NCBI GenBank assembly: GCA_963712715.1
Contig: CAVQJI010000034.1
Span: forward strand, 95,289 to 159,288
Length of the DNA stretch: 64,000 nt
DNA from: JAFEDN01 sp963712715
GTDB taxonomy: Bacteria > Pseudomonadota > Gammaproteobacteria > Coxiellales > Coxiellaceae
Direction: 5' to 3'
The notes below the pieces were generated by a model, which ran no database searches, was not told where the DNA came from, and saw only the letters and a list, made by a program, of their open reading frames with translations. A program made the position numbers and the translations under genes. Shown here in pieces: positions 31,101 through 41,119 of the stretch. Every line of letters starts with the position of its first letter. Positions within the stretch are counted from its first letter, which is position 1.

Positions 31101-34100
31101 AATGATTTGGTATGGAAAAGCTGCCGAACAAAGCAATAAAAAAGCGGGAAAAGCAATCGGAGAATTATTGGTAAATAATCCTGCTCTTATCAGAAATCTT
31201 TTTCCTATTTTTAGAGTAAGCAGTAGTACTACCGGTCAAACATCGATTGATGTGGAAAAATTATCTGTTTTAAAGTTACACAGAGATGATTTAACAACAA
31301 AAAAAGAAATAGTTGATTGGTATCGTAATGGCGCTGAACAAGGATATCCACAAGCCCAATATAATTTGGGTCTATGCTATGCCCAAGGTAAGCAGGTATT
31401 GAGAGATGATAAGGTAGCTGTTGATTGGTATCGTAAAGCTGCTCTGCAAGGACATACAAAGGCTCAATATAATTTAGCTGTGTGTTATGTATGGGGTACA
31501 GGTATACAGAGAGACTTGAAAGAAGCCGCCCGTTGGTACTTCGAGGCCGCTAAACGGGGCGCCAGGAAGCCCAATATTGGCTGGGTGTATGCTATGCCTG
31601 TGGTGAAGGTGTACCAAAGGATGAAAAAGAATCCGTCAGCTGGTACCGCAAAGCTGCTCTGCAAGGACATCAAGAGGCTCAATATTATTTGGCCTCGTGC
31701 TATGCAGATGGTACATGCGTACTGAAAGATGAAAAAGAAGCCGTCAGTTGGTATCGTAAGGCCGCTGAACAGGGGCATCAGAAAGCTCAATATTGTCTAA
31801 GTTTGTGTTATGCCAATGGTATGGGTGTAGTGCAGGATGAGGAGAAAGCTGCTGTTTGGTACCGCAAAGCTACTGAACAAGAACATCAAGAGACCCAATA
31901 TCGTTTGGGTGTACGCTATGAAGATGGTATAGTCGTACCGGAGGATGAAAAAGAAGCCGCTGTTTGGTACCGCAAAGCTGCTGAACAAGGACATCAAGAG
32001 GCTCAATATTATTTGGCTGTGCGCTATGAAGAGGGTAGAGGTATACCAAAGGATGAAGAAGAAGCCGTCAGTTGGTACCGCAAGGCCGCTGAACAGGGGC
32101 ATCGGGAAGCTCAATACCATTTGGGTATGTGCTATATCGAAGGTAGAGGCGTAGCGAAGGATGAAAAAGAAGCCGTTAGTTGGTACCACAAAGCTGGTCA
32201 ACAAATGGAGAAGATGCGCCGCTTGGATCTTCGTCCGTTCAAACAGGAGCATAAGGAAGCCCAATATTGCCTGGGTGTGTGCTATGCCGAAGGTAGAGGC
32301 GTACTGAAAGATGAGGAAGAAGCTAATAGCTGGTATCTCAAAGCCGCCCAAAATGGTTATTTGAAAGCCCAAATTGCTATTGCTAAACGTTGTGTTCAAG
32401 GACTCTATGTCCCAACTGTTAACACACGGGCAGCAAAAGCAATTTTCTGGTATGGGAAAGCCATCCAACAAGAAGAAAACCATGAAGTGATAAAAGAGAT
32501 AGGGCATTTATTGATAAAAAACCCCTTACTTGCCACCAGTTTTTTTTCTACTTTAGGAAGGAAAACTAATCAGATTGATGGGTATCATGAGCTAGCTGAA
32601 CAAAATGATCCAGAGGCTCAATATAAGCTGGGTTTGTGCTATTCTCAGGGTAAGGAGGTGGCTGATGTTGATTATTTTTTTTGGGGCTCTGATAAGAGTA
32701 AGGTGGTGTTGCGGGATGAAAAAGAAGCTGTTAGTTGGTTTCGTAAAGCTGCTGAACAGGGATATAAGGAAGCTCAATACAGTTTAGCCCTATGTTACGC
32801 AAATGGCACAGGTGTAGAGGAAGATGAGAAAGAAGCTACACAATGGTTTTTAATGGCCGCCAGGCAGGGGCATCTGGAGGCCCAATATAACACCGCTATA
32901 CGTTATGAAAATGGTACAGGCATACTACGAGACGATCATCAAGCTGCTCACTGGTATCGAAAAGCTGCCGAGCGATGGCATCAAGAGGCCCAATCATATT
33001 TGGGAAAATGTTATGCCAATGGTTTTCTTGGTTTAGAAAAAGATGAACAGGAGGCAATGATTTGGTATGGGAAAGCTGCCGAACAAAGCAATAAAAAAGC
33101 GGGAAAAGCAATCGGAGAATTATTGGTAAATAATCCTGTTCTTATCAGAAATCTTTTTCCTATTACCGGCCAAACATCAGCCGGCAGGGGTGTTAAGCGC
33201 AAAATTCCGGAAAAGCAGGATCAAGATAACGCGGGATTAACAACAAAACCTGATGAGGATAGGCAAAATAGCGCGGAAAATAAATATGAAAATAAAGAAG
33301 AAAATAAGCCACTTAATAATATACTCGATCAATTATTAAAGGCTTTCCAGATTTGGGATGATGGAGGTTTTCAGGAAGCGATAAACCGTTCTCTTTCTTC
33401 GGCGAAAGAGCAAAAATCTGATTTTGATTCCGAAGCCTATGTGAAAAGTTTTGGTCTTAATTATAAACCGATTCCAGGAGATGGAAAATGTTTTTGTCGA
33501 GCTGTTTATGATCAATTACAAGGAACGAGTTTATTAAGAGAGGACGAAAAAGACCATACTTCGTTGCAATCAACTGCCATACAGTATATTTTAGATCACA
33601 TAGACGAATTTAAAGAATCCATCGTAGGTTCTCCACATACTTTTATTCTTCGTCAGCTAGAAAATAAAAGTGAGTGGGCTGATCATCATATCATTCATGC
33701 CTTGGCGAAAAGTAAGCGATTGACGTTGGTTATTCTTAATAGTGATCAATCTATCACGGTGTTTCGCCATCCTAACGAAGAAAAAACCGTGTACTTAAGT
33801 TATAAAATGGGATTACACTATGACTCAGCTCCACTCTTGTCAGGTGCTTCTATTCATGATCGTTTATCGAAATTGATTAAGGATTCCGGTGTTGGTGAGT
33901 GGATAACTCATCCAAATATTTTTGCACCTCTTCAGGAAGAAGTTTCGACTAATTCATCTAAAAAAAGAAAAACAGGGAATCAGGGAGAGGAAACACGACC
34001 TCATAAAAAGCAAAATTATCATGGAAGTAATACGAACAATCTAATGCCCCTACGTTCATCATCAAATTCCTCCTCGCCGGTTTCCTCAAGTTCTTCCAGT

Positions 34101-34133
34101 TCCTCGTCTTCTTTAAACTATAGATCTTCCTGA
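28186..34133 (+). CDS. Giant Sel1-repeat protein with C-terminal OTU-type cysteine protease domain; one frame break
   Basis: Two open frames, 28186-31725 and in-frame repeat sequence up to 34133, join if one G is restored in the GGGG run near 31557, giving about 1,980 aa. Over 40 Sel1 units of ~36 aa occur (consensus WYRKAAEQGHQEAQYRLG plus G-VPKDEKEAV). Near residue 800 and again near 1,400 the repeats become degenerate (YLKAQIAIAKRCVQGLY). The C-terminal OTU domain has GDGKCFCRAV (Cys codon 33489-33491), EWADHHIIHALAKSK and GLHYDSAP (His codon 33816-33818). The tail is rich in Ser, with a run of 13 residues nearly all Ser. GGAAG precedes ATG 28186. The protein is probably secreted to a eukaryotic host, by inference. 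Confidence 0.82.
28207..31560 (+). repeat. Large internal duplication in the Sel1 giant (copies start 28207 and 31312)
   Basis: The segment encoding VDWYRNGAEQGYPQAQYNLG and the next two repeats (28207-28470) recurs almost unchanged at 31312-31560. Both copies end in the same closing block, AMIWYGKAAEQSNKKAGKAI then GELLVNN (near 31110 and 33060). The gene is therefore two ~3-kb paralogous modules in tandem; only the second carries the OTU domain. Confidence 0.85.
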
Positions 34134-34230
34134 TGATGGACGCTGTGAGGCTCACTTCTCTGGAAAAGGACCTCCTTCGCTGCTACTCAATTCAATTAAG
34201 GCGTGAACGGTTACACAATGAGATACTGCT

Positions 34231-34290
34231 TCGTTCACCCCCTCACCCGCCGCGCTTCGCGCGTCGACCTCTCCCACGAGGGGGAGAGGT
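34231..34290. repeat. Hairpin repeat between the Sel1 giant and trxB
   Basis: Contains acctctcccacgagggggagaggt (34267-34290) preceded by cgccgcgcttcgcgcg. It is similar in kind to the double hairpin at 13734-13830. It lies between convergent genes and may act as a terminator. The remainder of 34134-34314 shows no gene. Confidence 0.6.
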
Positions 34291-34314
34291 GAAAAATGTC
34301 GTGTACGAAGAAAA

Positions 34315-35277
34315 TTATATTTCGCCCAGTTCAGTCAGGTATCTGTCGGCGTCCAGGGCGGCCATGCAGCCGGTGCCGGCTGAAGTGACGGCTTGCCGAT
34401 AAATGGAATCTGCAACGTCGCCGGAGGCGAATACACCGGGTATGTTGGTGACTGTCGCATTGCCGTGCAAACCTGCTTTTACAAGAATGTAACCATTGGG
34501 GGTCATGTCGAGCTGGCCCCGAAAAATTTGCGTGTTGGGATCGTGGCCGATCGCGATGAATACGCCGGAAACCGGCACTTCCTGATATTTATCCGTATTC
34601 TGCTCTTTTAATCGGATACCGGTGACTTCTTTGTTGTTTCCCAGAATTTCATCAGGGACGTGATTCCACACGATGGAGACATTACCATTTCTGGATTTCT
34701 CCATTAAACGCTCCGCAAGAATTTTTTCTGCCCGGAACTGATCGCGCCGATGGATAATCGTCACATGCTCGACAATATTCGCCAGATACAGGGCTTCTTC
34801 CACCGCGGTATTTCCTCCGCCTACCACGGCCACTCTTTTACCGCGGTAAAAAAAACCATCGCATGTCGCGCAGGCGGAAACGCCTTTGCCCATATAGGCA
34901 CTTTCAGAAGCCAAACCGAGGTACCGCGCCGAAGCGCCAGTGGCGATAATGAGGGCATCGCAAGAGTAATTATTAAATTCGCCTTCCAGAGTGAACGGTT
35001 TTTGTTTTAATCCGACCTGCGTGATGTGGTCAAAGATGATCTCTGTATCAAAACGCTGTGCGTGTTTGAGCATTCGTTCCATAAGGGCGGGGCCTTGCAA
35101 ACCTTCGATGTCACCGGGCCAGTTATCCACTTCAGTGGTGGTCATGAGCTGGCCGCCCTGTTGCATTCCGGTGATGAGCGCGGGTTTTAAATTAGCGCGC
35201 GCCGCGTAAATTGCCGCGGTATAACCCGCTGGACCGGAACCTAAAATTAATAATCGATGATGTTGACGTTTACTCAT
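34315..35277 (-). CDS. trxB: Thioredoxin-disulfide reductase
   Basis: Reduces thioredoxin with NADPH via FAD. The FAD-binding GSGPAGYTAAIYAARA is at residues 13-28, the redox pair Cys136/Cys139 lies in ACATCDGFF, the NADPH-binding GGGNTAVEEAL follows, and the C-terminal FAD contact VFASGDVAD is present. At 320 aa it is full length. Divergent from ftsK with a 70-bp gap, as in the trxB-(lrp)-ftsK block of gammaproteobacteria, here without lrp. Confidence 0.97.
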   Translation of the reverse strand: MSKRQHHRLLILGSGPAGYTAAIYAARANLKPALITGMQQGGQLMTTTEVDNWPGDIEGLQGPALMERMLKHAQRFDTEIIFDHITQVGLKQKPFTLEGEFNNYSCDALIIATGASARYLGLASESAYMGKGVSACATCDGFFYRGKRVAVVGGGNTAVEEALYLANIVEHVTIIHRRDQFRAEKILAERLMEKSRNGNVSIVWNHVPDEILGNNKEVTGIRLKEQNTDKYQEVPVSGVFIAIGHDPNTQIFRGQLDMTPNGYILVKAGLHGNATVTNIPGVFASGDVADSIYRQAVTSAGTGCMAALDADRYLTELGEI

Positions 35278-35347
35278 TATCTACTACTTGTTGCTGGTTA
35301 AAATATAATGAATAATACCATAGAAAATTATTTTTTATAAGGGATTT

Positions 35348-37690
35348 ATGGCTCGCAAAAAACGTAAGAACGTGGTGGGTTCGGCATCATCCAAAGCCGC
35401 AAATTCGCGCCATGGTTTTTTACAACATCGGTTGCAGGAAGGCATGATTCTCATCGTGCTGGCCGCGGCTGCTTTTATCTTTTTGGCTTTAATCACCTAT
35501 CATGCTGGCGATCCCAGCTGGTCTAATTTGGTGAGCAACGCCCACGTGCAAAATTCTGCTGGCAGAGCGGGGGCGTGGTTTGCCGATCTGTTGCTGTATT
35601 TATGCGGTGATTTGTCATACCTGTTACCGGTGTTGCTGATCTATAACGCCTGGCAGCGGTTCGAGCGGCGTCGTGAACGCGCCGAAACTTCTCCTTTTAG
35701 AGCAGTCATGATCAGTTTACGGGCGTTCGGGTTTGTTCTGATACTTGGGGCCGGCTCCGGCCTGGCCAGTCTGGGTTTTGCCGCGGGAGGAATTATCGGT
35801 AACCTGATTGCCGCTACGATGATCAAAAGTTTTAATTCCGCTGGAGCCAGTTTAATTTTAATGACTTTTTTTCTGATTGGCGTGACTTTATTCACAGGTT
35901 TATCCTGGATTAAAAGCAGCGAGCGGGTGGGCAGTCTGGTGCTGATGGCGGGGCGGGCATGCCGGGCAGCGTGGCTGGCAAAGCGGTCCACGCCGGTCAG
36001 GTTCAAATCTATCGAAGAAACTCCCAGGTTAACTGCTGAGATCCCAGCCCAGAAAATCCCTACCGTGGTAAAAGTGGAAACGCCGCCAGTCAATAAACCG
36101 GTGGCGCCTGAGCCGGTCAAACCGAAGGTTAAAATAGCCGCGGAATCCGAAGATATTTCTAAAGACATGCGGCGCGCTCCCCGCTACACACAAACTTCCG
36201 AGCCGCTACCCGATCTCGCTCTCCTCGATTCTTATGATAACCGGAAAAAATCCCAGATAAGCGCGCAGGAATTAATCTCACAGTCAAGGCAGGTAGAAGC
36301 CAATCTGGCTGATTTTGGAGTCGTCGTGCAGGTAGTAGACGTTAATCCGGGGCCGGTGGTCACCCGCTTTGAACTGCAACTGGCTGCGGGTACCAAAGTC
36401 AGTAAAATCAGCAATCTCTCCAAAGATTTAGCCCGCTCAATGTCGGTAATCAGCGTGAGAGTGGTGGAAGTCATTCCGGGTAAATCGGTGATTGGGATTG
36501 AATTGCCAAATAAAGACCGGGAAACCGTAGGGTTGCAGGAAGTATTGGCTTCCAAAGCCTATGCGAATTCCCGTTCAGCATTGAGTCTGGCGTTAGGTAA
36601 AGACATTGGCGGACATCCTGTCGTCGTGGACCTGGCCAAAATGCCACATTTGTTAGTGGCGGGAACGACGGGAGCGGGTAAATCGGTCAGTCTGAATGCG
36701 ATGCTGCTCAGTCTGCTTTATAAAGCCACCCCACAACAATTACGTATGATTATGATTGATCCGAAAATGCTGGAATTATCGGTCTATGAAGGTATTCCGC
36801 ATTTACTGACCCCCGTGGTTACCGATATGCGTGACGCTGCCAATGCTCTGCGCTGGTGTGTCATGGAGATGGAGCGGCGCTACCGGTTAATGGCCGCCCT
36901 GGGTGTTCGCAATATCGCGGGCTATAACGCGAAGGTTCATGAGGCGGCGGAGCGGGGCGCGCCGCTGTTAGACCCATTGCCGCGCCCCGATGACGAGGAA
37001 CAAAAGGCTCTACAGGAATTACCGCAAATTGTGGTGTTGGCGGATGAATTCGCGGACATGATGGTAGTGGTAGGGAAAAAAGTCGAAACTCTGATCGCTC
37101 GCCTGGCACAGAAAGCGCGCGCGGCTGGGGTACATCTTATCCTCGCGACACAAAGGCCGTCAGTAGATGTGATCACTGGTCTGATTAAAGCCAATATTCC
37201 CACCCGCATCGCATTTCAGGTATCCTCGAAAATCGATTCACGGACTATACTTGATCAGTCGGGCGCCGAGCAATTATTGGGACACGGCGATATGCTTTAT
37301 CTGGCGCCCGGCACTGGCGTTCCGGTGCGCGTACACGGTGCTTATGTCAGCGATGACGAAGTCCATCGGGTAGTTGCTGATTGGCGGAAAAAAGGCAAAC
37401 CCGATTACGTTGAAGAAATTTTAAGCGATATATCCGGTGGCGATTCTGGAGGCGCTGAAGATATCATGGGCCCCGTAGGCGGTGGGGATGCCGAACAGGA
37501 TTCATTGTATGATGAAGCAGTGGCGATGGTCGTAAAAGCGCGCCGGGTGTCAGTATCCAGTGTGCAGAGACGTTTTAAAATCGGTTATAATCGTGCCGCC
37601 CGGATTGTGGAAGCCATGGAAAATGCGGGTGTGGTCAGTAAGATGGAAGGCAACGGTGTCCGTGAAGTCCTGGTTCCGGCGGGCGAATGA
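35348..37690 (+). CDS. ftsK: DNA translocase FtsK
   Basis: Division-septum DNA pump that clears and unlinks chromosome termini. Four N-terminal membrane segments (residues ~25-190) are followed by a short Pro-rich linker (~220-280), then the alpha/beta motor domains with Walker A GTTGAGKSVS (Gly439-Ser446) and Walker B VVLADEFADMM. ATQRPSVDVITGLIKANIPTR and the C-terminal winged-helix gamma domain, which reads KOPS sites (VSVSSVQRRFKIGYNRAARIVEAME), complete it. At 780 aa it has a much shorter linker than E. coli FtsK, like FtsK of many other bacteria. Confidence 0.96.
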   Translation: MARKKRKNVVGSASSKAANSRHGFLQHRLQEGMILIVLAAAAFIFLALITYHAGDPSWSNLVSNAHVQNSAGRAGAWFADLLLYLCGDLSYLLPVLLIYNAWQRFERRRERAETSPFRAVMISLRAFGFVLILGAGSGLASLGFAAGGIIGNLIAATMIKSFNSAGASLILMTFFLIGVTLFTGLSWIKSSERVGSLVLMAGRACRAAWLAKRSTPVRFKSIEETPRLTAEIPAQKIPTVVKVETPPVNKPVAPEPVKPKVKIAAESEDISKDMRRAPRYTQTSEPLPDLALLDSYDNRKKSQISAQELISQSRQVEANLADFGVVVQVVDVNPGPVVTRFELQLAAGTKVSKISNLSKDLARSMSVISVRVVEVIPGKSVIGIELPNKDRETVGLQEVLASKAYANSRSALSLALGKDIGGHPVVVDLAKMPHLLVAGTTGAGKSVSLNAMLLSLLYKATPQQLRMIMIDPKMLELSVYEGIPHLLTPVVTDMRDAANALRWCVMEMERRYRLMAALGVRNIAGYNAKVHEAAERGAPLLDPLPRPDDEEQKALQELPQIVVLADEFADMMVVVGKKVETLIARLAQKARAAGVHLILATQRPSVDVITGLIKANIPTRIAFQVSSKIDSRTILDQSGAEQLLGHGDMLYLAPGTGVPVRVHGAYVSDDEVHRVVADWRKKGKPDYVEEILSDISGGDSGGAEDIMGPVGGGDAEQDSLYDEAVAMVVKARRVSVSSVQRRFKIGYNRAARIVEAMENAGVVSKMEGNGVREVLVPAGE

Positions 37691-37731
37691 TAGTCTACCG
37701 GAAAGTCATTTTTTTATTTAAGGAGATCTCG

Positions 37732-38334
37732 ATGCGTAAGCAGTCTTTAGCTTTAATATTTTTATTTTTTATTTTTCAATCGGTTTGGGCCGATTCTGCC
37801 AGTGATAATTTAAAAAAAAATCTCGAAAATTACCAGAGTTATCAGGCCAGTTTTACTCAGGTGAACTACGATAACAAAAGTCATGCCGGCAAAAAAAGTC
37901 ACGGTCAGGTTTATATGCAAAGACCGGGAAAATTTCGCTGGGAAACCACTTCGCCGTATCAGCAAACTGTCATCGACAATCACGATAAACTCTGGATTTA
38001 TGATGTGGACCTTGCCCAGGCGACTCAACAATCTTTAGGCAAACGTGGTTTTAACCCGGCCCAGCTTCTCACGGAACCGGTGGAAAATCTGGCGCAAAAA
38101 TTTACCATTACGAGCGAAGGCGATGGATGGTTTAAACTGACGCCTGTTAAACCGGACCGTGGTTTTAAAGCCGCTTATTTACAATTCCGCAATGGCCAAT
38201 TAACCGGGTTGAAAATCATCAATCAGTTGAATCAAACCAATACTTTCAGCTTTAGCCAAATCCGGGTTAATCCAAAACTGAGCCCTGGACTATTTAATTT
38301 CAAACCGCCGGCGGGTGTTCAAATCTTAAAATGA
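37732..38334 (+). CDS. lolA: Outer-membrane lipoprotein carrier protein LolA
   Basis: Periplasmic chaperone that carries lipoproteins from LolCDE to LolB. A signal peptide (MRKQSLALIFLFFIFQSVWA, cleavage before DSAS) precedes the LolA fold with YMQRPGKFRWETTSPYQQ and DNHDKLWIYDVDL. ATG 37732 has GGAG upstream; an in-frame start at 37687 overlapping ftsK would spoil the signal peptide. It gives 200 aa. The stop overlaps the rarA start (ATGA), so lolA and rarA are coupled. Confidence 0.95.
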   Translation: MRKQSLALIFLFFIFQSVWADSASDNLKKNLENYQSYQASFTQVNYDNKSHAGKKSHGQVYMQRPGKFRWETTSPYQQTVIDNHDKLWIYDVDLAQATQQSLGKRGFNPAQLLTEPVENLAQKFTITSEGDGWFKLTPVKPDRGFKAAYLQFRNGQLTGLKIINQLNQTNTFSFSQIRVNPKLSPGLFNFKPPAGVQILK

Positions 38335-39629
38335 TACCGCTCGCCACCCGAATGCGACCCCGCACGCTCGACGAGTTTGTGGGGCAAAGCCATATCCTGG
38401 CTAAAGGCAAACCGCTGTACGAGGCGATTGCTCAGGGTAAGGCGCATTCAATGGTATTTTGGGGACCGCCCGGCGCCGGCAAAACCACGTTAGCCGAATT
38501 AATCGCCCACAGTTGCCGCGCTAAATTTGAGCAAATTTCCGCGGTGCTGGCGGGCGTCAAAGAGATTCGGGAAGTGGTAGCCCGCGCTCACGCCGAACTG
38601 GAAAAAACCGGTCAGCCGACGATTTTATTCGTGGATGAAGTTCACCGCTTTAACAAAGCCCAGCAGGATGCGTTTTTGCCTCACGTCGAGCGGGGGACTA
38701 TCGTTTTGATTGGCGCCACTACGGAAAATCCATCCTTTGAACTCAATAATGCGTTATTGTCACGCCTGCGTGTTTATGTGCTGAAGTCTTTAACGCAGGA
38801 AGAGTTGTTAACCATTCTGAATCATGCTTTAACAGATTCCGAACGGGGTTTGGGAGACAGGCCACTGGTATTAGCGCCAGAGTTGCGCCTGCGAATTGCG
38901 CAATTCGCGGATGGCGACGCCCGGCAGTGTTTAAATATTCTCGAAATTCTGAGCGATTTTGCGCAAATGCAGAAAGGACAGGAAGTGGTCAGCGAGGATA
39001 CCCTTAACGAAGTTTTGCGGACCGGTGTGCGCCGGTTTGATAAGGGCGGCGAAAATTTTTATGATCAAATTTCCGCATTGCACAAATCCGTGCGCGGCTC
39101 TGACCCCGATGCTTCGTTGTACTGGCTGGCGCGCATGCTGGATGGGGGATGTCCTCCTGAATATATCGCCAGACGTGTGCTGCGTATGGCCAACGAGGAC
39201 ATTGGCAATGCCGATCCGCGGGCTTTGGATTTAGCGCTTTCCGCCTGGCAGACTTACGAGCGGTTAGGTTCTCCCGAAGGCGAACTGGCTCTGGCGCAAA
39301 CCGTAATTTATTTAGCCTGCGCAGCAAAAAGTAACGCGGTATACACGGCTTTTCACGAAGCGATGCGGGACGCCAAAGAATACGGCAGCCTGGCAGTCCC
39401 ATTAAAACTGCGCAACGCGCCCACCCGCCTGATGCGCGAACTTGAATACGGCAAGGAATACCGTTACGCGCACAATGAACCCGAAGCCTATGCCGCAGGC
39501 GAGCGCTATTTCCCCGAAGAAATGCCTGAAAAGCAGTATTATCATCCCATGGAGCGCGGGCTGGAAATTAAAATCAAAGAAAAACTTGCTCACCTGAGCC
39601 AATTAAAATACCAGACCAGGAAAAAATGA
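38331..39629 (+). CDS. rarA: Replication-associated recombination protein A (AAA+ ATPase RarA/MgsA)
   Basis: AAA+ ATPase of the clamp-loader group acting at stalled replication forks. Near its N-terminus are MRPRTLDEFVGQSHIL, Walker A GPPGAGKTT (Gly45-Lys51), Walker B ILFVDEVHRFNK and sensor IGATTENPSFELN. The C-terminal tetramerisation part contains SDPDASLYWLARMLDGG. 432 aa, full length. It overlaps lolA at its start and the next gene at its end by four bases each. Confidence 0.95.
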   Translation: MIPLATRMRPRTLDEFVGQSHILAKGKPLYEAIAQGKAHSMVFWGPPGAGKTTLAELIAHSCRAKFEQISAVLAGVKEIREVVARAHAELEKTGQPTILFVDEVHRFNKAQQDAFLPHVERGTIVLIGATTENPSFELNNALLSRLRVYVLKSLTQEELLTILNHALTDSERGLGDRPLVLAPELRLRIAQFADGDARQCLNILEILSDFAQMQKGQEVVSEDTLNEVLRTGVRRFDKGGENFYDQISALHKSVRGSDPDASLYWLARMLDGGCPPEYIARRVLRMANEDIGNADPRALDLALSAWQTYERLGSPEGELALAQTVIYLACAAKSNAVYTAFHEAMRDAKEYGSLAVPLKLRNAPTRLMRELEYGKEYRYAHNEPEAYAAGERYFPEEMPEKQYYHPMERGLEIKIKEKLAHLSQLKYQTRKK

Positions 39630-41047
39630 ATTTCAACATAGAAAAACTGAAACCTTTGGTTCAGCATGGTGAATCAGAAACCCTGGAATTTAAAAAGAGC
39701 ACCGCAAAATTGCACGCGATTTTTGAAACGATTTGCGGATTTTTAAATAATCAGGGTGGGATAGTACTCATTGGAGTCACCGACAAAGGTGGTCTTATTG
39801 GCCAGGATGTGACGGATAGCACAAAACGTGAAATCGCTAATGCGCTGGCTAAAATAGAACCGCCTGCTGAAGTAAAAATTAACTATGTGATGCTTGAAAA
39901 AACAAAGTATATTATTGTTATTGAAGTCTCGCCGGGTCATCATGCGCCTTATGTTTATGAAGGCTGTCCTTATGAACGAGAACAGTCCACTACAAAAAAA
40001 ATGTCGCAGCATCGTTATGACCAATTGCTGCTAAAACGTAATCAGTTTAACTTTTCTTGGGAAAAGTCTGAAGCGGAAGGTTATTCGCTAGCTGATCTGG
40101 ATCACGACTTAATTGCCGGAGTAGTGCGTCAAGGTGTAGAAGCCAGGAGAATGCCGGAACAGGCTTTACGACAGAAAATACCAAAGCTGCTGGAATCATT
40201 GCAATTATTGATAGATGGCCGATTAAGAAAAGCGGCTGTTGCCTTATTCGGAAAAAGGTTTGATGTGGACTATATTCAGTGCCAACTAAAAATGGCGAGA
40301 TTCAAAGGAATTAATCGCCATGAATTTTTAGATAGTGATGCATTTTCCGGTAATATTTTTGAATCCTTGGACAAAGGTATGTTTTTCGTTCGCCGGCACC
40401 TTCCTGTGGCAGCCAGGATAGTGCCTGATCAACTGCAACGAGTAGAAACTCCTTTAATTCCTTTTGATGCTGTTCGTGAAGCGCTGATTAATGCATTCAC
40501 TCATCGCAACTATAACGCACTTAGTGGCGCTATAGGATTGGCCATCTATGACAATCGTATGGAGATTTTCAATCATGGCGGCTTATTACCCGGCGTGACT
40601 ATTGAAAAAATTAAATCAGGATTTTCAAACCTAAGAAACCCGCTGATTGCAGAAATACTGTTTCGTTGTAACCTGATTGAACGATGGGGTCGGGGCATTC
40701 CTGATATGACAGACAGTTGTGTGTCCTCAGGCGACCCTATGCCTGAATTTTTTTCTGATGCTTTGGAATTTAAGGTGACTTTCCCATTTTCCCAATCCAT
40801 TAGTCCGCCCGTCATTTCCCTTGAAGAAGAAAAAAGCATTTTCAATCAACTAACACCGCGACAGCAAAGAATTTATCAGTTGTTAAATGGAGCTGGTTCC
40901 GCAGGATTAAGTCCTGCCGAGTTGATGAATATATTAAAAGGGGAAGTACCCGAGAGAACTTTAAGAAGGGAATTAAAAAATCTTGAAGGAGTGGGATTAG
41001 TGGAAAGTAGGGGTCAGACCCGGAAAATTCGATGGTACGTTCATTGA
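39626..41047 (+). CDS. AlbA_2 (Schlafen-type) domain, ATP-binding putative transcriptional regulator
   Basis: The N-terminal AlbA_2 domain (residues ~10-135) has the family features ESETLEFKKS and GGIVLIGVTDKG, ending with RYDQLLLKR. The C-terminal part has an ATPase-like HATPase_c_4 domain (VREALINAFTHRNYN, IEIFNHGG-type loop, NPLIAEILFRCNLIERWGRGI), then a winged-helix-like end (LTPRQQRIYQLLNGAG). Such 450-500-aa proteins are common, poorly characterised regulators sometimes found in mobile regions. Its ATG overlaps the rarA stop, but rarA and crcB/serS are adjacent in many relatives, so it looks inserted. A 10-bp tandem repeat begins right after its stop. Confidence 0.8.
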   Translation: MNFNIEKLKPLVQHGESETLEFKKSTAKLHAIFETICGFLNNQGGIVLIGVTDKGGLIGQDVTDSTKREIANALAKIEPPAEVKINYVMLEKTKYIIVIEVSPGHHAPYVYEGCPYEREQSTTKKMSQHRYDQLLLKRNQFNFSWEKSEAEGYSLADLDHDLIAGVVRQGVEARRMPEQALRQKIPKLLESLQLLIDGRLRKAAVALFGKRFDVDYIQCQLKMARFKGINRHEFLDSDAFSGNIFESLDKGMFFVRRHLPVAARIVPDQLQRVETPLIPFDAVREALINAFTHRNYNALSGAIGLAIYDNRMEIFNHGGLLPGVTIEKIKSGFSNLRNPLIAEILFRCNLIERWGRGIPDMTDSCVSSGDPMPEFFSDALEFKVTFPFSQSISPPVISLEEEKSIFNQLTPRQQRIYQLLNGAGSAGLSPAELMNILKGEVPERTLRRELKNLEGVGLVESRGQTRKIRWYVH

Positions 41048-41049
41048 AT

Positions 41050-41097
41050 CCGGCCAATTCCGGCCAATTCCGGCCAATTCCGGCCAATTCCGGCCAG
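41050..41097. repeat. 10-bp tandem repeat, about five copies of ccggccaatt
   Basis: Four perfect units and a partial fifth (ending ccggccaggcc) fill most of the gap between the AlbA_2 gene stop and crcB. Each unit contains a ggcc palindrome. Slipped-strand variation in copy number is likely; whether it affects crcB expression is open. Confidence 0.95.
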
Positions 41098-41119
41098 GCC
41101 CGGAACTTATAATCAAATG

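Noticed and set aside
28186..34133. CRISPR-like direct repeats
   Set aside because: The ~108-bp periodicity encodes Sel1 units in frame; there are no short identical repeats with unique spacers here or elsewhere in the window.
34133..34402. Open frame after the Sel1 giant
   Set aside because: It spans a hairpin repeat and the antisense of the trxB end, with no ribosome binding site.
41050..41097. Fluoride riboswitch upstream of crcB
   Set aside because: The leader is a simple 10-bp tandem repeat and lacks the conserved riboswitch core.
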